From Acidobacteriia bacterium UBA6623 (lineage in GTDB: Bacteria > Acidobacteriota > Terriglobia > Bryobacterales > UBA6623), in NCBI GenBank assembly GCA_002433055.1, contig DJHJ01000004.1, positions 1 to 39,461 of the forward strand: 39,461 nucleotides of DNA, in the 5' to 3' direction. Positions 25,830 to 34,235 of this stretch are shown here, in pieces. A model generated the notes under the pieces. It had not been told where the DNA came from and did not search any database. It saw nothing but the letters and a program-made list of their open reading frames with translations. The position numbers and the translations under genes were made by a program. Each line of letters opens with the position of its first letter. Positions within the stretch are counted from its first letter, which is position 1.

Positions 25830-26507
25830 GTGCGTGTATTGACTTTTCGTTACATTTGTCTGCTAGCGTTCCTGCTTGGTGTGTACTCCTCTAGTGCACA
25901 TGCAGATCCGCCGCCGGTACTGAGTACAGTGGTGTCGAATATAGAACGCCGCTACAACAGCCTAGCAACCCTAGTTGTCAGCTTCGAACAACACATTAAT
26001 TTTGGTGCTCGTCCCGCAATTCACGAAGCGGGCACGCTTTATTTGCAGCGTCCCTCCAGGATGCGTTGGGATTATACGAAACCTTTTGGGAAGTTACTAA
26101 TTGCTGACGGTGAAACCATGCAGATGTACAATCCACGTACGAATCAAGTACGACATCTTAAATTTTCTGCCACAGCTGACTTTCGGGCACCGCTGTCTTT
26201 TTTGCTTGGCCGTCTTCGATTGAGACGACAGTTCCGCAATTTGCGCTTGGCCAAACGACAAGAACAAACAGTTTTGCTGGGTGATGGTCGTACAGGCAAA
26301 GAGGTTTACCGCGCGGTCGAATTCAGTTATGACGCGAGCGATTACCGTTTACTACGACTTGAACTGCACGGGCATGACCAAAGTATCACCACCTTTGAGT
26401 TCAGCGATGAGAAAGTGAATACCTCCCTCCGTGCGGCACTATTTGTATTCGATGCACCACCAGGAGCTGAGATTCTCAAGGGAGTATTTGTGGAGAACAG
26501 TCGCTAA
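25830..26507 (+). CDS. lolA: Outer-membrane lipoprotein carrier protein LolA
   Basis: A 225-aa periplasmic chaperone that ferries lipoproteins to the outer membrane. The signal peptide (1-25, ending S-A-H-A) is followed by a LolA-type sheet: V-V-S-F-E-Q-H-I near 49-56, the typical R-P-S-R-M-R-W-D-Y at 74-82 and L-L-I-A-D-G-E-T-M near 88-96. Start is GTG 25830. Its TAA shares a base with the ATG of the GspF-like gene, so this lolA heads the pilus/secretion operon. Being tied to a pilus operon hints at a dedicated LolA-like carrier rather than the general one. Confidence 0.85.
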   Translation: MRVLTFRYICLLAFLLGVYSSSAHADPPPVLSTVVSNIERRYNSLATLVVSFEQHINFGARPAIHEAGTLYLQRPSRMRWDYTKPFGKLLIADGETMQMYNPRTNQVRHLKFSATADFRAPLSFLLGRLRLRRQFRNLRLAKRQEQTVLLGDGRTGKEVYRAVEFSYDASDYRLLRLELHGHDQSITTFEFSDEKVNTSLRAALFVFDAPPGAEILKGVFVENSR

Positions 26508-27709
26508 TGCCAGAATTCGATTGTAAATTTGCCGACATACAAGGGCAAGTGCACCGACGGATCGAGACTTGGAGTTCTGAAGAAGAATTGCGAAATGATT
26601 ATGCTGCTCGTGGTTTTCTCCTTTACTCTGTAAAGCCCCATCGTCCTCTCGTTTCCAGTCGCATCGGAGAACGTCTAGGACGGCTCAATCTTCAACAGTT
26701 CGTTATCTTCAATCAACAATTCGTGACATTAACACGGGCAGGACTACCAATTTTACGTTCACTTGAATTGCTTGCTGGCAATACGAAGCACCGCCGCTTA
26801 GCTGCTTGCCTGAATGTAATCCATGAAAATGTTAGAACCGGAATGCCGTTGTCAGAAGCATTTCGGGCACAGGGAGTATTCCCCCCGATTTATACGACTT
26901 CCTTAGTTGCAGGTGAAAAAAGTGGAAGTCTGTCTGAAGTTATTGACCGCTATGTTCAGTACCAAAAATTGTCATTGTCAGTTCGCAAGAAACTTTTGGT
27001 CTCGCTAATTTATCCAACAGTGCTCGTAGCTCTGGTGATCGCCATGGTTATTTTCTTGGTCACATTTGTCGTGCCAGAATTTGCGGAGTTGTACGACAGC
27101 ATGGGAGCTCAACTACCGTATATGACTCAGTTGTTGGTATCGCTTGGAGTGACACTGAATACGAACCTAATGCTTATTGCAGTCTTGGTTGTAGGCACTG
27201 TAGGAATACTTACGGTGTCACTAAGATCCGAGAGAGCTCGTGATTTCATGGATCGAGTTAAGTTGAAAATTCCGTTCCTTGGACAGATCTGGATCAAGTA
27301 TCAAGTGTCACAGCTTTGCAGATTGCTGAGTACTCTACTCACTGGGGGTATCCCACTAGTGCAAGCCCTCGAGACGACCGGACAGTCAATCGATTCTCGC
27401 TTGCTGCAGAAACAAATGAGAACAGCACAAGAGATGGTAACAGAAGGCCAACTACTTTCAGAATCTCTCGCTACCGATGCAATTTTTCCATCTTTGGCGA
27501 TCGAAATGGTCCAGGTAGGAGAATCAACTGGTGCATTGCCTGAAATGCTAAATTCCGTGGCAGAGTTTTTTGACGATGATGTGAGCACTCATATGGCCGC
27601 GGTACTTTCACTGATCGAACCCGCCATTATGATTTTCATGGGAATTTTTGTTGCTTTTGTGCTGATTTCTCTCTATCTTCCGATTTTCAGTCTGGCAGAG
27701 AGGATTTAA
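26507..27709 (+). CDS. Type II secretion/type IV pilus platform protein (GspF/PilC)
   Basis: A 400-aa inner-membrane protein that couples the assembly ATPase to pilin addition. Two T2SSF domains are seen: the first from about residue 65 (F-N-Q-Q-F-V-T-L-T-R-A-G-L-P) and the second from about 265 (L-C-R-L-L-S-T-L-L-T-G-G-I-P). Transmembrane helices lie at about 170-190, 218-240 and 370-392. The N-terminus is a small cytoplasmic domain. Its ATG overlaps the lolA stop by one base. The GspE-like ATPase gene follows. Confidence 0.95.
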   Translation: MPEFDCKFADIQGQVHRRIETWSSEEELRNDYAARGFLLYSVKPHRPLVSSRIGERLGRLNLQQFVIFNQQFVTLTRAGLPILRSLELLAGNTKHRRLAACLNVIHENVRTGMPLSEAFRAQGVFPPIYTTSLVAGEKSGSLSEVIDRYVQYQKLSLSVRKKLLVSLIYPTVLVALVIAMVIFLVTFVVPEFAELYDSMGAQLPYMTQLLVSLGVTLNTNLMLIAVLVVGTVGILTVSLRSERARDFMDRVKLKIPFLGQIWIKYQVSQLCRLLSTLLTGGIPLVQALETTGQSIDSRLLQKQMRTAQEMVTEGQLLSESLATDAIFPSLAIEMVQVGESTGALPEMLNSVAEFFDDDVSTHMAAVLSLIEPAIMIFMGIFVAFVLISLYLPIFSLAERI

Positions 27710-27744
27710 TTATTTGGTGACGCTTGGTCCACGAATCGAAAATC

Positions 27745-29364
27745 ATGCCTAGTCTTGAAGAAAAATTACAGCATATAGACCTTGAACTAGAGGAAAAGCA
27801 AGCTCGTTCTGTGGCTGAACGATACCGCTATTTGTTTGTTGACTTGGGTGATGAGCATATAGATGCTGAACTCTTTCGTTCAATTCCGGTTGAGTTGATG
27901 TTCCGTTACAACTTTGTGCCTATTGGTTCAGAAAACGGAATTCTTGAGATTGCGATTGCCGACCCGCGACAACTTCCAGAATTAGATGAGATTTCGTTAC
28001 TCCTTGGCAAGAAAATCCGCATCCGTGTAGCTACGTTATCGCAGATTAACGATCTGCTCAAAAAAACTGAGCAATCGCAACGTGTCCTTGAGGAAGTGAC
28101 CGAGGGTTTTGTTCTTGATAGTGTTCGGAACGACGCAGTGGACGATATCTTATCTATCGAAAAATTGACAGGCGATGATGATATAAGCCCTGTTATTCGA
28201 TTGGTCGACACAACGATTTTCAACGCTCTTGAGCGCCGAGCAAGTGATATTCACATTGAGACAGGCAATAGTGAGGTGGCCATCAAATACCGTATAGATG
28301 GTGTATTACATCACGCTATGCCACCAATATCGAAGGATTGGCACCAGACCATCATCTCCCGAATTAAAGTGATGTCCGAACTCGACATTGCCGAGAGTCG
28401 TGTGCCGCAGGACGGCCGGTTTCGTGTTCGTTACAAGGGTCGTCAAATTGATTTCCGTGTTTCGATTATGCCTACAGTGCATGGCGAAGATGCAGTGTTA
28501 CGTATTCTCGACAAGGAGTCGATGAGTGAAAAATTCAAGCAGCTTTCTCTTGATGTGGTTGGTTTTTCGGAAGATGATCGAAGAAAATTCCGACGGTATA
28601 TCTACGAACCTTACGGAATGGTCTTGGTGACGGGTCCAACGGGTAGCGGCAAGACGACTACACTCTATGCAGCACTGAGCGAAATAAAAACCGATGAGGA
28701 CAAGATTGTTACGATTGAAGACCCAGTAGAGTATCAATTGAATGGCATCACACAGATACCAGTTAACGAAAAGAAAGGACTGACATTTGCACGCGGTCTG
28801 CGCTCGATCTTGCGCCATGATCCAGACAAGATCATGGTCGGAGAAATCCGCGACTCCGAAACTGCCCAAATTGCGATTCAGTCGGCTCTAACAGGACATT
28901 TAGTCTTCACAACGGTTCATGCCAACAATGTGGTAGATGTCCTTGGGCGTTTTCTCAATATGGGAGTTGAGGCGTACAACTTTGTATCTGCCTTGAACTG
29001 CATTTTGGCGCAACGCCTAGTGAGAATTATTTGTGAACACTGCAAGGTGCGAGTACGTTATCCCAGCAAGATTTTAGAAGAAGGTGGCTTGGAGTTCGAA
29101 TTATGGAAGAATTTCGAATTTGCTGAAGGCAAAGGTTGCATCGAATGTTCAGGCACTGGGTTCAGAGGTCGCACAGCGATTCATGAATTGCTCGACATGT
29201 CGGACCAGATTCGCGAATTGATTCTTGCCAGGAAGCCGTCTGCGGAAATCATGCGAGCAGCTCGAGAACAGGGGCTGGTCACTCTTCGTGAATCGGCTAT
29301 TCAGCGAGTGCAGGATGGTCTAACCACGTTGCAGGAAATCAACAAAGTGACTTTTATTGAGTGA
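27745..29364 (+). CDS. Type II secretion/type IV pilus assembly ATPase (GspE/PilB)
   Basis: A 539-aa cytoplasmic hexameric ATPase. An N-terminal GspE_N-like domain precedes the motor, which has Walker A G-P-T-G-S-G-K-T-T near 300, the Asp box D-P-V-E-Y, Walker B I-M-V-G-E-I-R-D and the His box H-L-V-F-T-T-V-H-A-N. A C-E-H-C / C-I-E-C pair forms the four-cysteine zinc site that marks extension ATPases (PilB/GspE) rather than retraction ATPases. ATG 27745 is chosen; an in-frame TTG at 27724 with GGTG nearby is possible. It overlaps the PilM region by a few bases if a GTG start is used there. Confidence 0.95.
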   Translation: MPSLEEKLQHIDLELEEKQARSVAERYRYLFVDLGDEHIDAELFRSIPVELMFRYNFVPIGSENGILEIAIADPRQLPELDEISLLLGKKIRIRVATLSQINDLLKKTEQSQRVLEEVTEGFVLDSVRNDAVDDILSIEKLTGDDDISPVIRLVDTTIFNALERRASDIHIETGNSEVAIKYRIDGVLHHAMPPISKDWHQTIISRIKVMSELDIAESRVPQDGRFRVRYKGRQIDFRVSIMPTVHGEDAVLRILDKESMSEKFKQLSLDVVGFSEDDRRKFRRYIYEPYGMVLVTGPTGSGKTTTLYAALSEIKTDEDKIVTIEDPVEYQLNGITQIPVNEKKGLTFARGLRSILRHDPDKIMVGEIRDSETAQIAIQSALTGHLVFTTVHANNVVDVLGRFLNMGVEAYNFVSALNCILAQRLVRIICEHCKVRVRYPSKILEEGGLEFELWKNFEFAEGKGCIECSGTGFRGRTAIHELLDMSDQIRELILARKPSAEIMRAAREQGLVTLRESAIQRVQDGLTTLQEINKVTFIE

Positions 29365-29369
29365 GATCG

Positions 29370-30293
29370 ATGAACCTATCGAAATTATTGCAAGGTCTAT
29401 TTCGAGACCCCCCGGCATTGTTTGCCATTGAAGTCGGTCGGAGCTTTGTGGCGGGGGTTCGCCGCGACCCAAAAACTTTTGAGGCAGTTGCCAGGGCTTA
29501 CTGTACACTTGATTCGAATGTGGTCGAACCGTCTTCCAGAAAACCAAACGTTAACCAACCCGAAATCTTAGCCCAAGCGATCCATAAAATATGGACTGAG
29601 CTTGGTCCGGCCCGAAGCCCCGATGCGGCTTTGATTCTACCTGACACTTCCTCGCGGTTGACAGTTCTAGACTTTGATTATCTACCTAATGATGAAAAGC
29701 AGCGTTTGCAGCTCATCCGACTTCGTCTAAAAAAAGCTGTTCCATTTGATGTGCAGAACGCTCGCATTGCCTACCAAGCATGGAAAATCGATAGTGGATT
29801 TGCGGTGTTGGTGGCCACAACACCTGCAGAGATCATCGAACAGTATGAACAGGCTCTAAAATCAACAGGGTTACAGCCAGGATATGTTTCCCTATCGGCC
29901 GTGGTGGCTTTGAACTTACTTCCTGACAGCGAGATGAATCTTTTTGCCAAGCTTTCCGAAGATTGTTTGACTATGATTGCCTGCGATGTGCAGGCCGTCA
30001 GGATGGTGCGCAGTGTTGAGTTAACCCCTAACGCCAGGAAAAATATTGTTGACAGTCCAGATTTGCTGTTCGATGAAATAACCGAGGATCTCTATCCAAC
30101 TCTTGTATTCATAGCCGACAATTTTCAGCGCCCAGTTAAAAAGTTAATACTGGGTGGCTTTGACAGTCTAATTGAAAGAGCTCTTAATCGTTTTCCGAGC
30201 GAATTCAATTGTGAGGTTGAGCCACTAAAGGACATCATTGGCGTTGTTGGCGAACGAGATGTAGGTATTCAAGGGGTTTTGAATCAGAATTGA
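29370..30293 (+). CDS. pilM: PilM-like actin-fold assembly protein
   Basis: A 307-aa cytoplasmic protein in the PilM position of a pilMNO-type operon. The N-terminal actin-like strand reads A-L-F-A-I-E-V-G-R-S-F-V-A-G-V, and later L-I-L-G-G-F-D-S marks the second subdomain. The family binds the cytoplasmic tail of PilN and links it to the ATPase. It is shorter and more diverged than proteobacterial PilM (about 350 aa), so ATP binding is uncertain. ATG 29370 is chosen; GTG 29361, overlapping the previous stop as GTGA, is an alternative. Confidence 0.78.
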   Translation: MNLSKLLQGLFRDPPALFAIEVGRSFVAGVRRDPKTFEAVARAYCTLDSNVVEPSSRKPNVNQPEILAQAIHKIWTELGPARSPDAALILPDTSSRLTVLDFDYLPNDEKQRLQLIRLRLKKAVPFDVQNARIAYQAWKIDSGFAVLVATTPAEIIEQYEQALKSTGLQPGYVSLSAVVALNLLPDSEMNLFAKLSEDCLTMIACDVQAVRMVRSVELTPNARKNIVDSPDLLFDEITEDLYPTLVFIADNFQRPVKKLILGGFDSLIERALNRFPSEFNCEVEPLKDIIGVVGERDVGIQGVLNQN

Positions 30294-30301
30294 AGAAACC
30301 G

Positions 30302-30868
30302 ATGCAATTTGAACTCAACATGGCAACACGACCTTTTCAGAGAAGGCGCCTTGCAAGCATGCTCATAGGTGTCGCTACTCTGACACTAACTGTGGTAACA
30401 GCACTGATTGTCGCGACTTATATTTTGCATCGTGAACTTCCTATTGGATTGGCGAAACATCAATCACAACTGCGTGCAGAACTTGCTGATCTCAGTGCTG
30501 ATGAGGCCAAACTCCGCAAGATTCTTCAAGATTCAGAAAACGACGTTGTATTTGAGCGTTCGATGTTTCTAAACCGACTTCTGCAACGCAAAGGTATTTC
30601 ATGGACGAGGACCTTTTTCGATCTGGAAAGTATTCTACCTTCCCGTGTTCAAGTTATACAGATTCGTCCGGAGGTCACTGCTTCGAATGACATTGCACTC
30701 TCTATGCAGGTTGGCGCTGAGGCGCCTTCTGACTTTATCGAATTTCTGAAGGCGTTGGAAGGTTCGAACTTGTTTGAGTCACCAAATCTTCGTGGCAGTG
30801 TACCCCCGAGCGATAATCAGCCACTGTTTCGTTATCAATTGACCGTGCGTTATGACCAACAACTCTGA
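30302..30868 (+). CDS. pilN: PilN-like inner-membrane alignment protein
   Basis: A 188-aa bitopic membrane protein. It starts M-Q-F-E-L-N-M-A-T-R-P-F, the PilM-binding N-terminal peptide of PilN (usual form I-N-L-x-x-R). A transmembrane helix follows (about 21-43), then a coiled coil (about 50-80) and a periplasmic ferredoxin-like domain. ATG 30302 is preferred over a TTG at 30290. The gene's end overlaps pilO by 17 bases. Confidence 0.82.
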   Translation: MQFELNMATRPFQRRRLASMLIGVATLTLTVVTALIVATYILHRELPIGLAKHQSQLRAELADLSADEAKLRKILQDSENDVVFERSMFLNRLLQRKGISWTRTFFDLESILPSRVQVIQIRPEVTASNDIALSMQVGAEAPSDFIEFLKALEGSNLFESPNLRGSVPPSDNQPLFRYQLTVRYDQQL

Positions 30869-31442
30869 TTCAGCATCATTGCAAAATGTGCCATTGTCGA
30901 GACGCATTTCTGTGGCCCATGTTACCTTGGCGCTAACGGCACTTTTGTTGTTTGATGGGGTTTTTTACTGGTTTGCAGTTCACCCATTGGATGCACGAAA
31001 ACAAGAAGTCATTACCGCAATCAAAGTTCTTGAGAAGCAAGTGAGGCAACGTGTTGAAACCGTTGAACATGTCAACTCGGCCATAAAAAGAATCGAATCG
31101 GCCCGCTTGATAGGTAGTAATTTGATGAAAAATATTACCGTGAGTCGGCAAGTTGCATTTTCCACCCTGGTGACCGAATTAGATGCTGCAGCAAACAGAG
31201 CGGAGATCGAAAATCGCGACCGAACGTATAACATTGAACCTGTAGAGGGCACCAGCGGATATGGCATAGTTCGAGTGAACGCAAATTTCCGTGGACGTTA
31301 TGAGAATGTCGTACGCTTTTTGAATCTAATTGATAGGTCTGAGACATTTTTAATTATTGAATCGTTGGGGGCAAGTCCGCGGTCGGACTCCGATGATCTT
31401 CAGATCACTATGCGTATAGACACGTTTGTTCGAGATTTATAA
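30852..31442 (+). CDS. pilO: PilO-like inner-membrane alignment protein
   Basis: A 196-aa bitopic protein with a short cytoplasmic N-terminus, a transmembrane helix (about 23-45), a coiled coil (about 48-85) and a compact periplasmic domain. This is the same plan as PilN, with which PilO pairs. The identity rests mainly on its place between pilN and a PilP-like gene and on topology, as the sequence is diverged. ATG 30852 overlaps pilN. Confidence 0.78.
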   Translation: MTNNSDSASLQNVPLSRRISVAHVTLALTALLLFDGVFYWFAVHPLDARKQEVITAIKVLEKQVRQRVETVEHVNSAIKRIESARLIGSNLMKNITVSRQVAFSTLVTELDAAANRAEIENRDRTYNIEPVEGTSGYGIVRVNANFRGRYENVVRFLNLIDRSETFLIIESLGASPRSDSDDLQITMRIDTFVRDL

Positions 31443-31463
31443 CTACGGAAAGTCTACAGATAT

Positions 31464-32132
31464 ATGAAATTAGGTGCAGAAAAGAAAAAAGTTGTTCTAC
31501 TGGGAGTGCTGACGATCATCGCAAGTTACTCGATATACACCCAATTGTTGTCCAACCCAACCTCGAAGCCGAGGACTAATCGGCGTATCTCAAGTGTGGA
31601 ACAAAGGAGAGCAGATTCTCATCTACACACGGCCACCCGGGGACACACATCACACCCTAATTCAAGGGTCGTTAAGGAGCGTCTTGATCCGATAAACATC
31701 GACCCAACCCTACAAACAGAGCTTCTTGCAAAGGTACGAGCAGTTACCTTCAAAGGTGTTCGTAGAGATCTATTCCGGTTTAGTGAGCGTGGTAGGTCTA
31801 ATGGTGTACTGCCTGCTGCCATCGAAATCAAGGCAGCACGAAACCGACTAGAGGCAACCACCAGTCAATCGAAACTAACCAAGCCGAGAGAGTCTGTCGA
31901 CCCTAGGCTCGTGACACCGTCCATCAAATGGAAATACTATGGCTTTGCAAACTCTTCAAGCGATCCTCGCAGGAGAGCCTTCTTGATTGGAGATGAAAAT
32001 CAAATTTTTATAGCTACAGAAGGGGATATCTTCAAGAAACGCTATCGTGTTGTGAGTATTGGAGCAAATTCGATTGTCATAGAGGATTTAAAGTTCAAGA
32101 ACGAACAGTCGCTGCCTCTTGAGCGAGGGTAA
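31464..32132 (+). CDS. PilP/GspC-like periplasmic protein
   Basis: A 222-aa protein with one N-terminal transmembrane helix (about 9-28) and a long basic, probably disordered linker (about 30-150). The C-terminal HR-type beta domain contains A-F-L-I-G-D-E-N-Q-I-F-I-A and E-G-D-I-F-K-K-R-Y-R-V-V. That domain occurs in PilP and GspC, where it contacts the secretin. Unlike true PilP it lacks a lipoprotein cysteine at the N-terminus. It lies 21 bases after pilO and 5 bases before the pseudopilin gene. Confidence 0.72.
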   Translation: MKLGAEKKKVVLLGVLTIIASYSIYTQLLSNPTSKPRTNRRISSVEQRRADSHLHTATRGHTSHPNSRVVKERLDPINIDPTLQTELLAKVRAVTFKGVRRDLFRFSERGRSNGVLPAAIEIKAARNRLEATTSQSKLTKPRESVDPRLVTPSIKWKYYGFANSSSDPRRRAFLIGDENQIFIATEGDIFKKRYRVVSIGANSIVIEDLKFKNEQSLPLERG

Positions 32133-32137
32133 CGTTG

Positions 32138-33481
32138 ATGAAGACCCAATTGCAAACAGCCCCAAACACTGATCAATGTGGCAAAAGTGGTTTTGCTTTA
32201 CTAACTTTGCTATTCACTGCTGCAGCTATTGCAGTCCAATTGGCAATCACGTTACCTAGGGCAGCTATGGAAGCTCAACGTATTCGCGAAGAGAAACTGA
32301 TTTACAGAGGTGAACAATATAAGCGAGCTATTCAGTTGTATTATCGGAAACATCAAAAATACCCTCAAAGACTAGATGACCTTGAAGACACTAACGGGGT
32401 ACGCTTTCTGAGGCGGCGCTACGAGGATCCATTAACTGGTGAAAATGAATGGCGGCTAGTTCTCATGGGTCATGATGGACGCTTTAAAGATTCGATCATT
32501 TACGATGTTGAAGGCGAAAACCGGACTACTGTTGCAGGTTCTGTCTCATTTGTGCCTGCCGATATTGTGATGTCAAACCGAAGGTCAGATTTAGATGATG
32601 GTACCGTTCAGGATTCTAGTGTGGACCGAGTTGGCCTCACGAGACAGCATTATCGTCAGCAGTCAAGGTTTGCTCCACTAGATGGTCGTTTCAGAGGTGC
32701 CGATCGGGCTCGGGCTGTACGACAGTCAGCTACGTCTTCGCACCTTTCAGGACGGAGAAGTTTTTATGGTAGCGATCGGAGTCAGAGAGGCATAGAATCA
32801 ACTGCCGCAAACCGTAACGGTCTGGACGAACAATTTGGCGAAACCACCCCAACACCCATGACCGGCTCAAATAGAGGTTTTGCCAATTTACTCCCTAGTC
32901 AGATTCCATCTGGAATGGGCCAGTCGAGAAGTTTGTCGCTGCCGAACGGATTAGCCGAAGATGTGGACTCCCTCGATTTGCGATATCAAGAGGTGGCTCG
33001 TCGCAACGATAATTTTGGTTCTGTGCACACTAGCACTGATTTGCGACGTAGGTCCGAGAGACGGAGAATAGGTGAAGCTCGCCGTGAAAGACAGCAACGC
33101 TCTGAGGTTTTTGGGGGACGGGATGCGAGTTTGCAAGCCTCGACTGCTATTGGCCAAATTTTGACACAGCCACGCCCAGGTGGCCTTGACGGCTTAAAAG
33201 TCACTCAACAACGTGGTAACGACACCACATTCGTTTTCACTGGTGGTATTGCTGGCTTGGCAAGCAAGTCTGAAGAATATGGAGTAAAACGTTATAAGGG
33301 TCGGGAAACATACAACGAGTGGGAGTTTGTTTTCGATTATCGAAAGACTGCTGGTCCCCGTGGTAGACGGTCCTCAATGTTAGGATCGAGGCAAGTTTTG
33401 CCCTCAGGTTCCACGAACAGTTTGTCTGTAGGCCGTGATTCACTGAGGGCTCGTGTGCCCGGCCAGTTGACATCGAAGTAG
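32138..33481 (+). CDS. Pseudopilin-like protein with long Arg/Ser-rich tail
   Basis: A 447-aa protein. A prepilin-type site is seen at G18-F19, followed by a 21-residue hydrophobic stretch, with basic or polar residues before the cut. Residue +5 is Thr, where classical pilins have Glu. Next comes Y-R-G-E-Q-Y-K-R-A-I-Q-L-Y-Y, Y-P-Q-R-L-D-D-L and D-P-L-T-G, features of GspG-like pseudopilins. From about residue 145 a 200-residue stretch rich in Arg, Ser, Gln and Gly looks disordered. The C-terminus carries a second conserved-looking block (F-V-F-T-G-G-I-A-G-L-A-S-K-S, then Y-N-E-W-E-F-V-F-D-Y). ATG 32138 follows GAGGG by 8 bases. Confidence 0.78.
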   Translation: MKTQLQTAPNTDQCGKSGFALLTLLFTAAAIAVQLAITLPRAAMEAQRIREEKLIYRGEQYKRAIQLYYRKHQKYPQRLDDLEDTNGVRFLRRRYEDPLTGENEWRLVLMGHDGRFKDSIIYDVEGENRTTVAGSVSFVPADIVMSNRRSDLDDGTVQDSSVDRVGLTRQHYRQQSRFAPLDGRFRGADRARAVRQSATSSHLSGRRSFYGSDRSQRGIESTAANRNGLDEQFGETTPTPMTGSNRGFANLLPSQIPSGMGQSRSLSLPNGLAEDVDSLDLRYQEVARRNDNFGSVHTSTDLRRRSERRRIGEARRERQQRSEVFGGRDASLQASTAIGQILTQPRPGGLDGLKVTQQRGNDTTFVFTGGIAGLASKSEEYGVKRYKGRETYNEWEFVFDYRKTAGPRGRRSSMLGSRQVLPSGSTNSLSVGRDSLRARVPGQLTSK

Positions 33482-33573
33482 TTCTACGTACGGCTTCGTT
33501 CGGATTTGCAACATTTCAACTCAGCGGAAGGGTTAATGAACACAACTCTAAAACTCTTCAGTCTTCGGCAATG

Positions 33574-33602
33574 TTGACATCTAACCAAACCAGGCTCAGA
33601 AT
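33574..33602 (+). promoter_or_regulatory. Sigma70-type promoter upstream of the ECF sigma gene
   Basis: A perfect TTGACA (33574-33579), a 17-base spacer and CAGAAT (33597-33602, 4 of 6). It lies in the 214-base gap after the pilus operon, about 65 bases before the AGGAGG ribosome site, and would drive sigma factor, anti-sigma factor and receptor. Confidence 0.55.
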
Positions 33603-33667
33603 AGATATACCTTATCCTTGCCGTAAGAAATATCGCCTGACACGTCTTTACTACAGGAGGTTTCACA

Positions 33668-33772
33668 GTGGGTTTTGACGGCATTGAGGACACTAATGGT
33701 GCCGGACCTAATGAATACCGCCATACGGGAAACCGAGTATGTTTTCGGTCAACACAGGAGTGGTTTACTTAG
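33668..33772 (+). CDS. Possible upstream/leader ORF overlapping the sigma gene (34 aa)
   Basis: The strongest ribosome site in the area, AGGAGG at 33655-33660, stands 7 bases before GTG 33668. That frame runs 34 codons (G-F-D-G-I-E-D-T-N-G after the start) and ends at TAG 33770-33772, inside the sigma gene but in another frame. It may be a leader peptide coupling translation, the real N-terminus of the sigma factor displaced by a frameshift, or chance. The peptide is not recognised. Confidence 0.3.
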   Translation: MGFDGIEDTNGAGPNEYRHTGNRVCFRSTQEWFT

Positions 33773-34235
33773 GTACATAAAATATCATCTCAATGATGTT
33801 TCCGAAGCAGAAGATGTAGCACAGGAAAGCTTCATTCGCTTCTACCAGACACGGCTTAAGGGAGAAGAAATTCTGAAGCCGAAGGCGTGGCTATTTCGAG
33901 TTGCCCACAACCTACTGATTGATTTGGGCCGCAAGAAAAAACCCGAATTACTTGATGAGAAGGAGTGGTTGACAGCGGAAGCTCTGTTGGTTGTAGTTCC
34001 GACCGGTTTAGAGCCCGAGCTAACGACTCTTCCTTGGGATCGTCTGACCAGGTTGGAGCTGGAGTGCCTGCGTTTACGTACGGAAGGTCTTAAGCTACGA
34101 GAAATTAGTGAAGTACTAGAGATTTCGATCTCAACGGTTGTTAGCTACATTTCTCGAGCACTTACGAAACTTCGTCCGGCAACAGAGGAAAAATTTGAGA
34201 CATTTGACGACCAAAGAGTTGCTGCGACACTTTGA
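33696..34235 (+). CDS. ECF-type RNA polymerase sigma factor
   Basis: A 179-aa sigma70-family regulator of the extracytoplasmic-function type. Region 2 spans about 16-80 (S-E-A-E-D-V-A-Q-E-S-F-I-R-F-Y and W-L-F-R-V-A-H-N-L-L-I-D). Region 4 spans about 118-165 with a helix-turn-helix (L-K-L-R-E-I-S-E-V-L-E-I-S-I-S-T-V). ATG 33696 is chosen because GAGG lies 6 bases before it; TTG 33675 is an alternative. A strong AGGAGG site serves a different frame just upstream. The end overlaps the anti-sigma gene by 41 bases. A normal sigma70 promoter precedes it, so it is not obviously autoregulated. Confidence 0.9.
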   Translation: MVPDLMNTAIRETEYVFGQHRSGLLRYIKYHLNDVSEAEDVAQESFIRFYQTRLKGEEILKPKAWLFRVAHNLLIDLGRKKKPELLDEKEWLTAEALLVVVPTGLEPELTTLPWDRLTRLELECLRLRTEGLKLREISEVLEISISTVVSYISRALTKLRPATEEKFETFDDQRVAATL

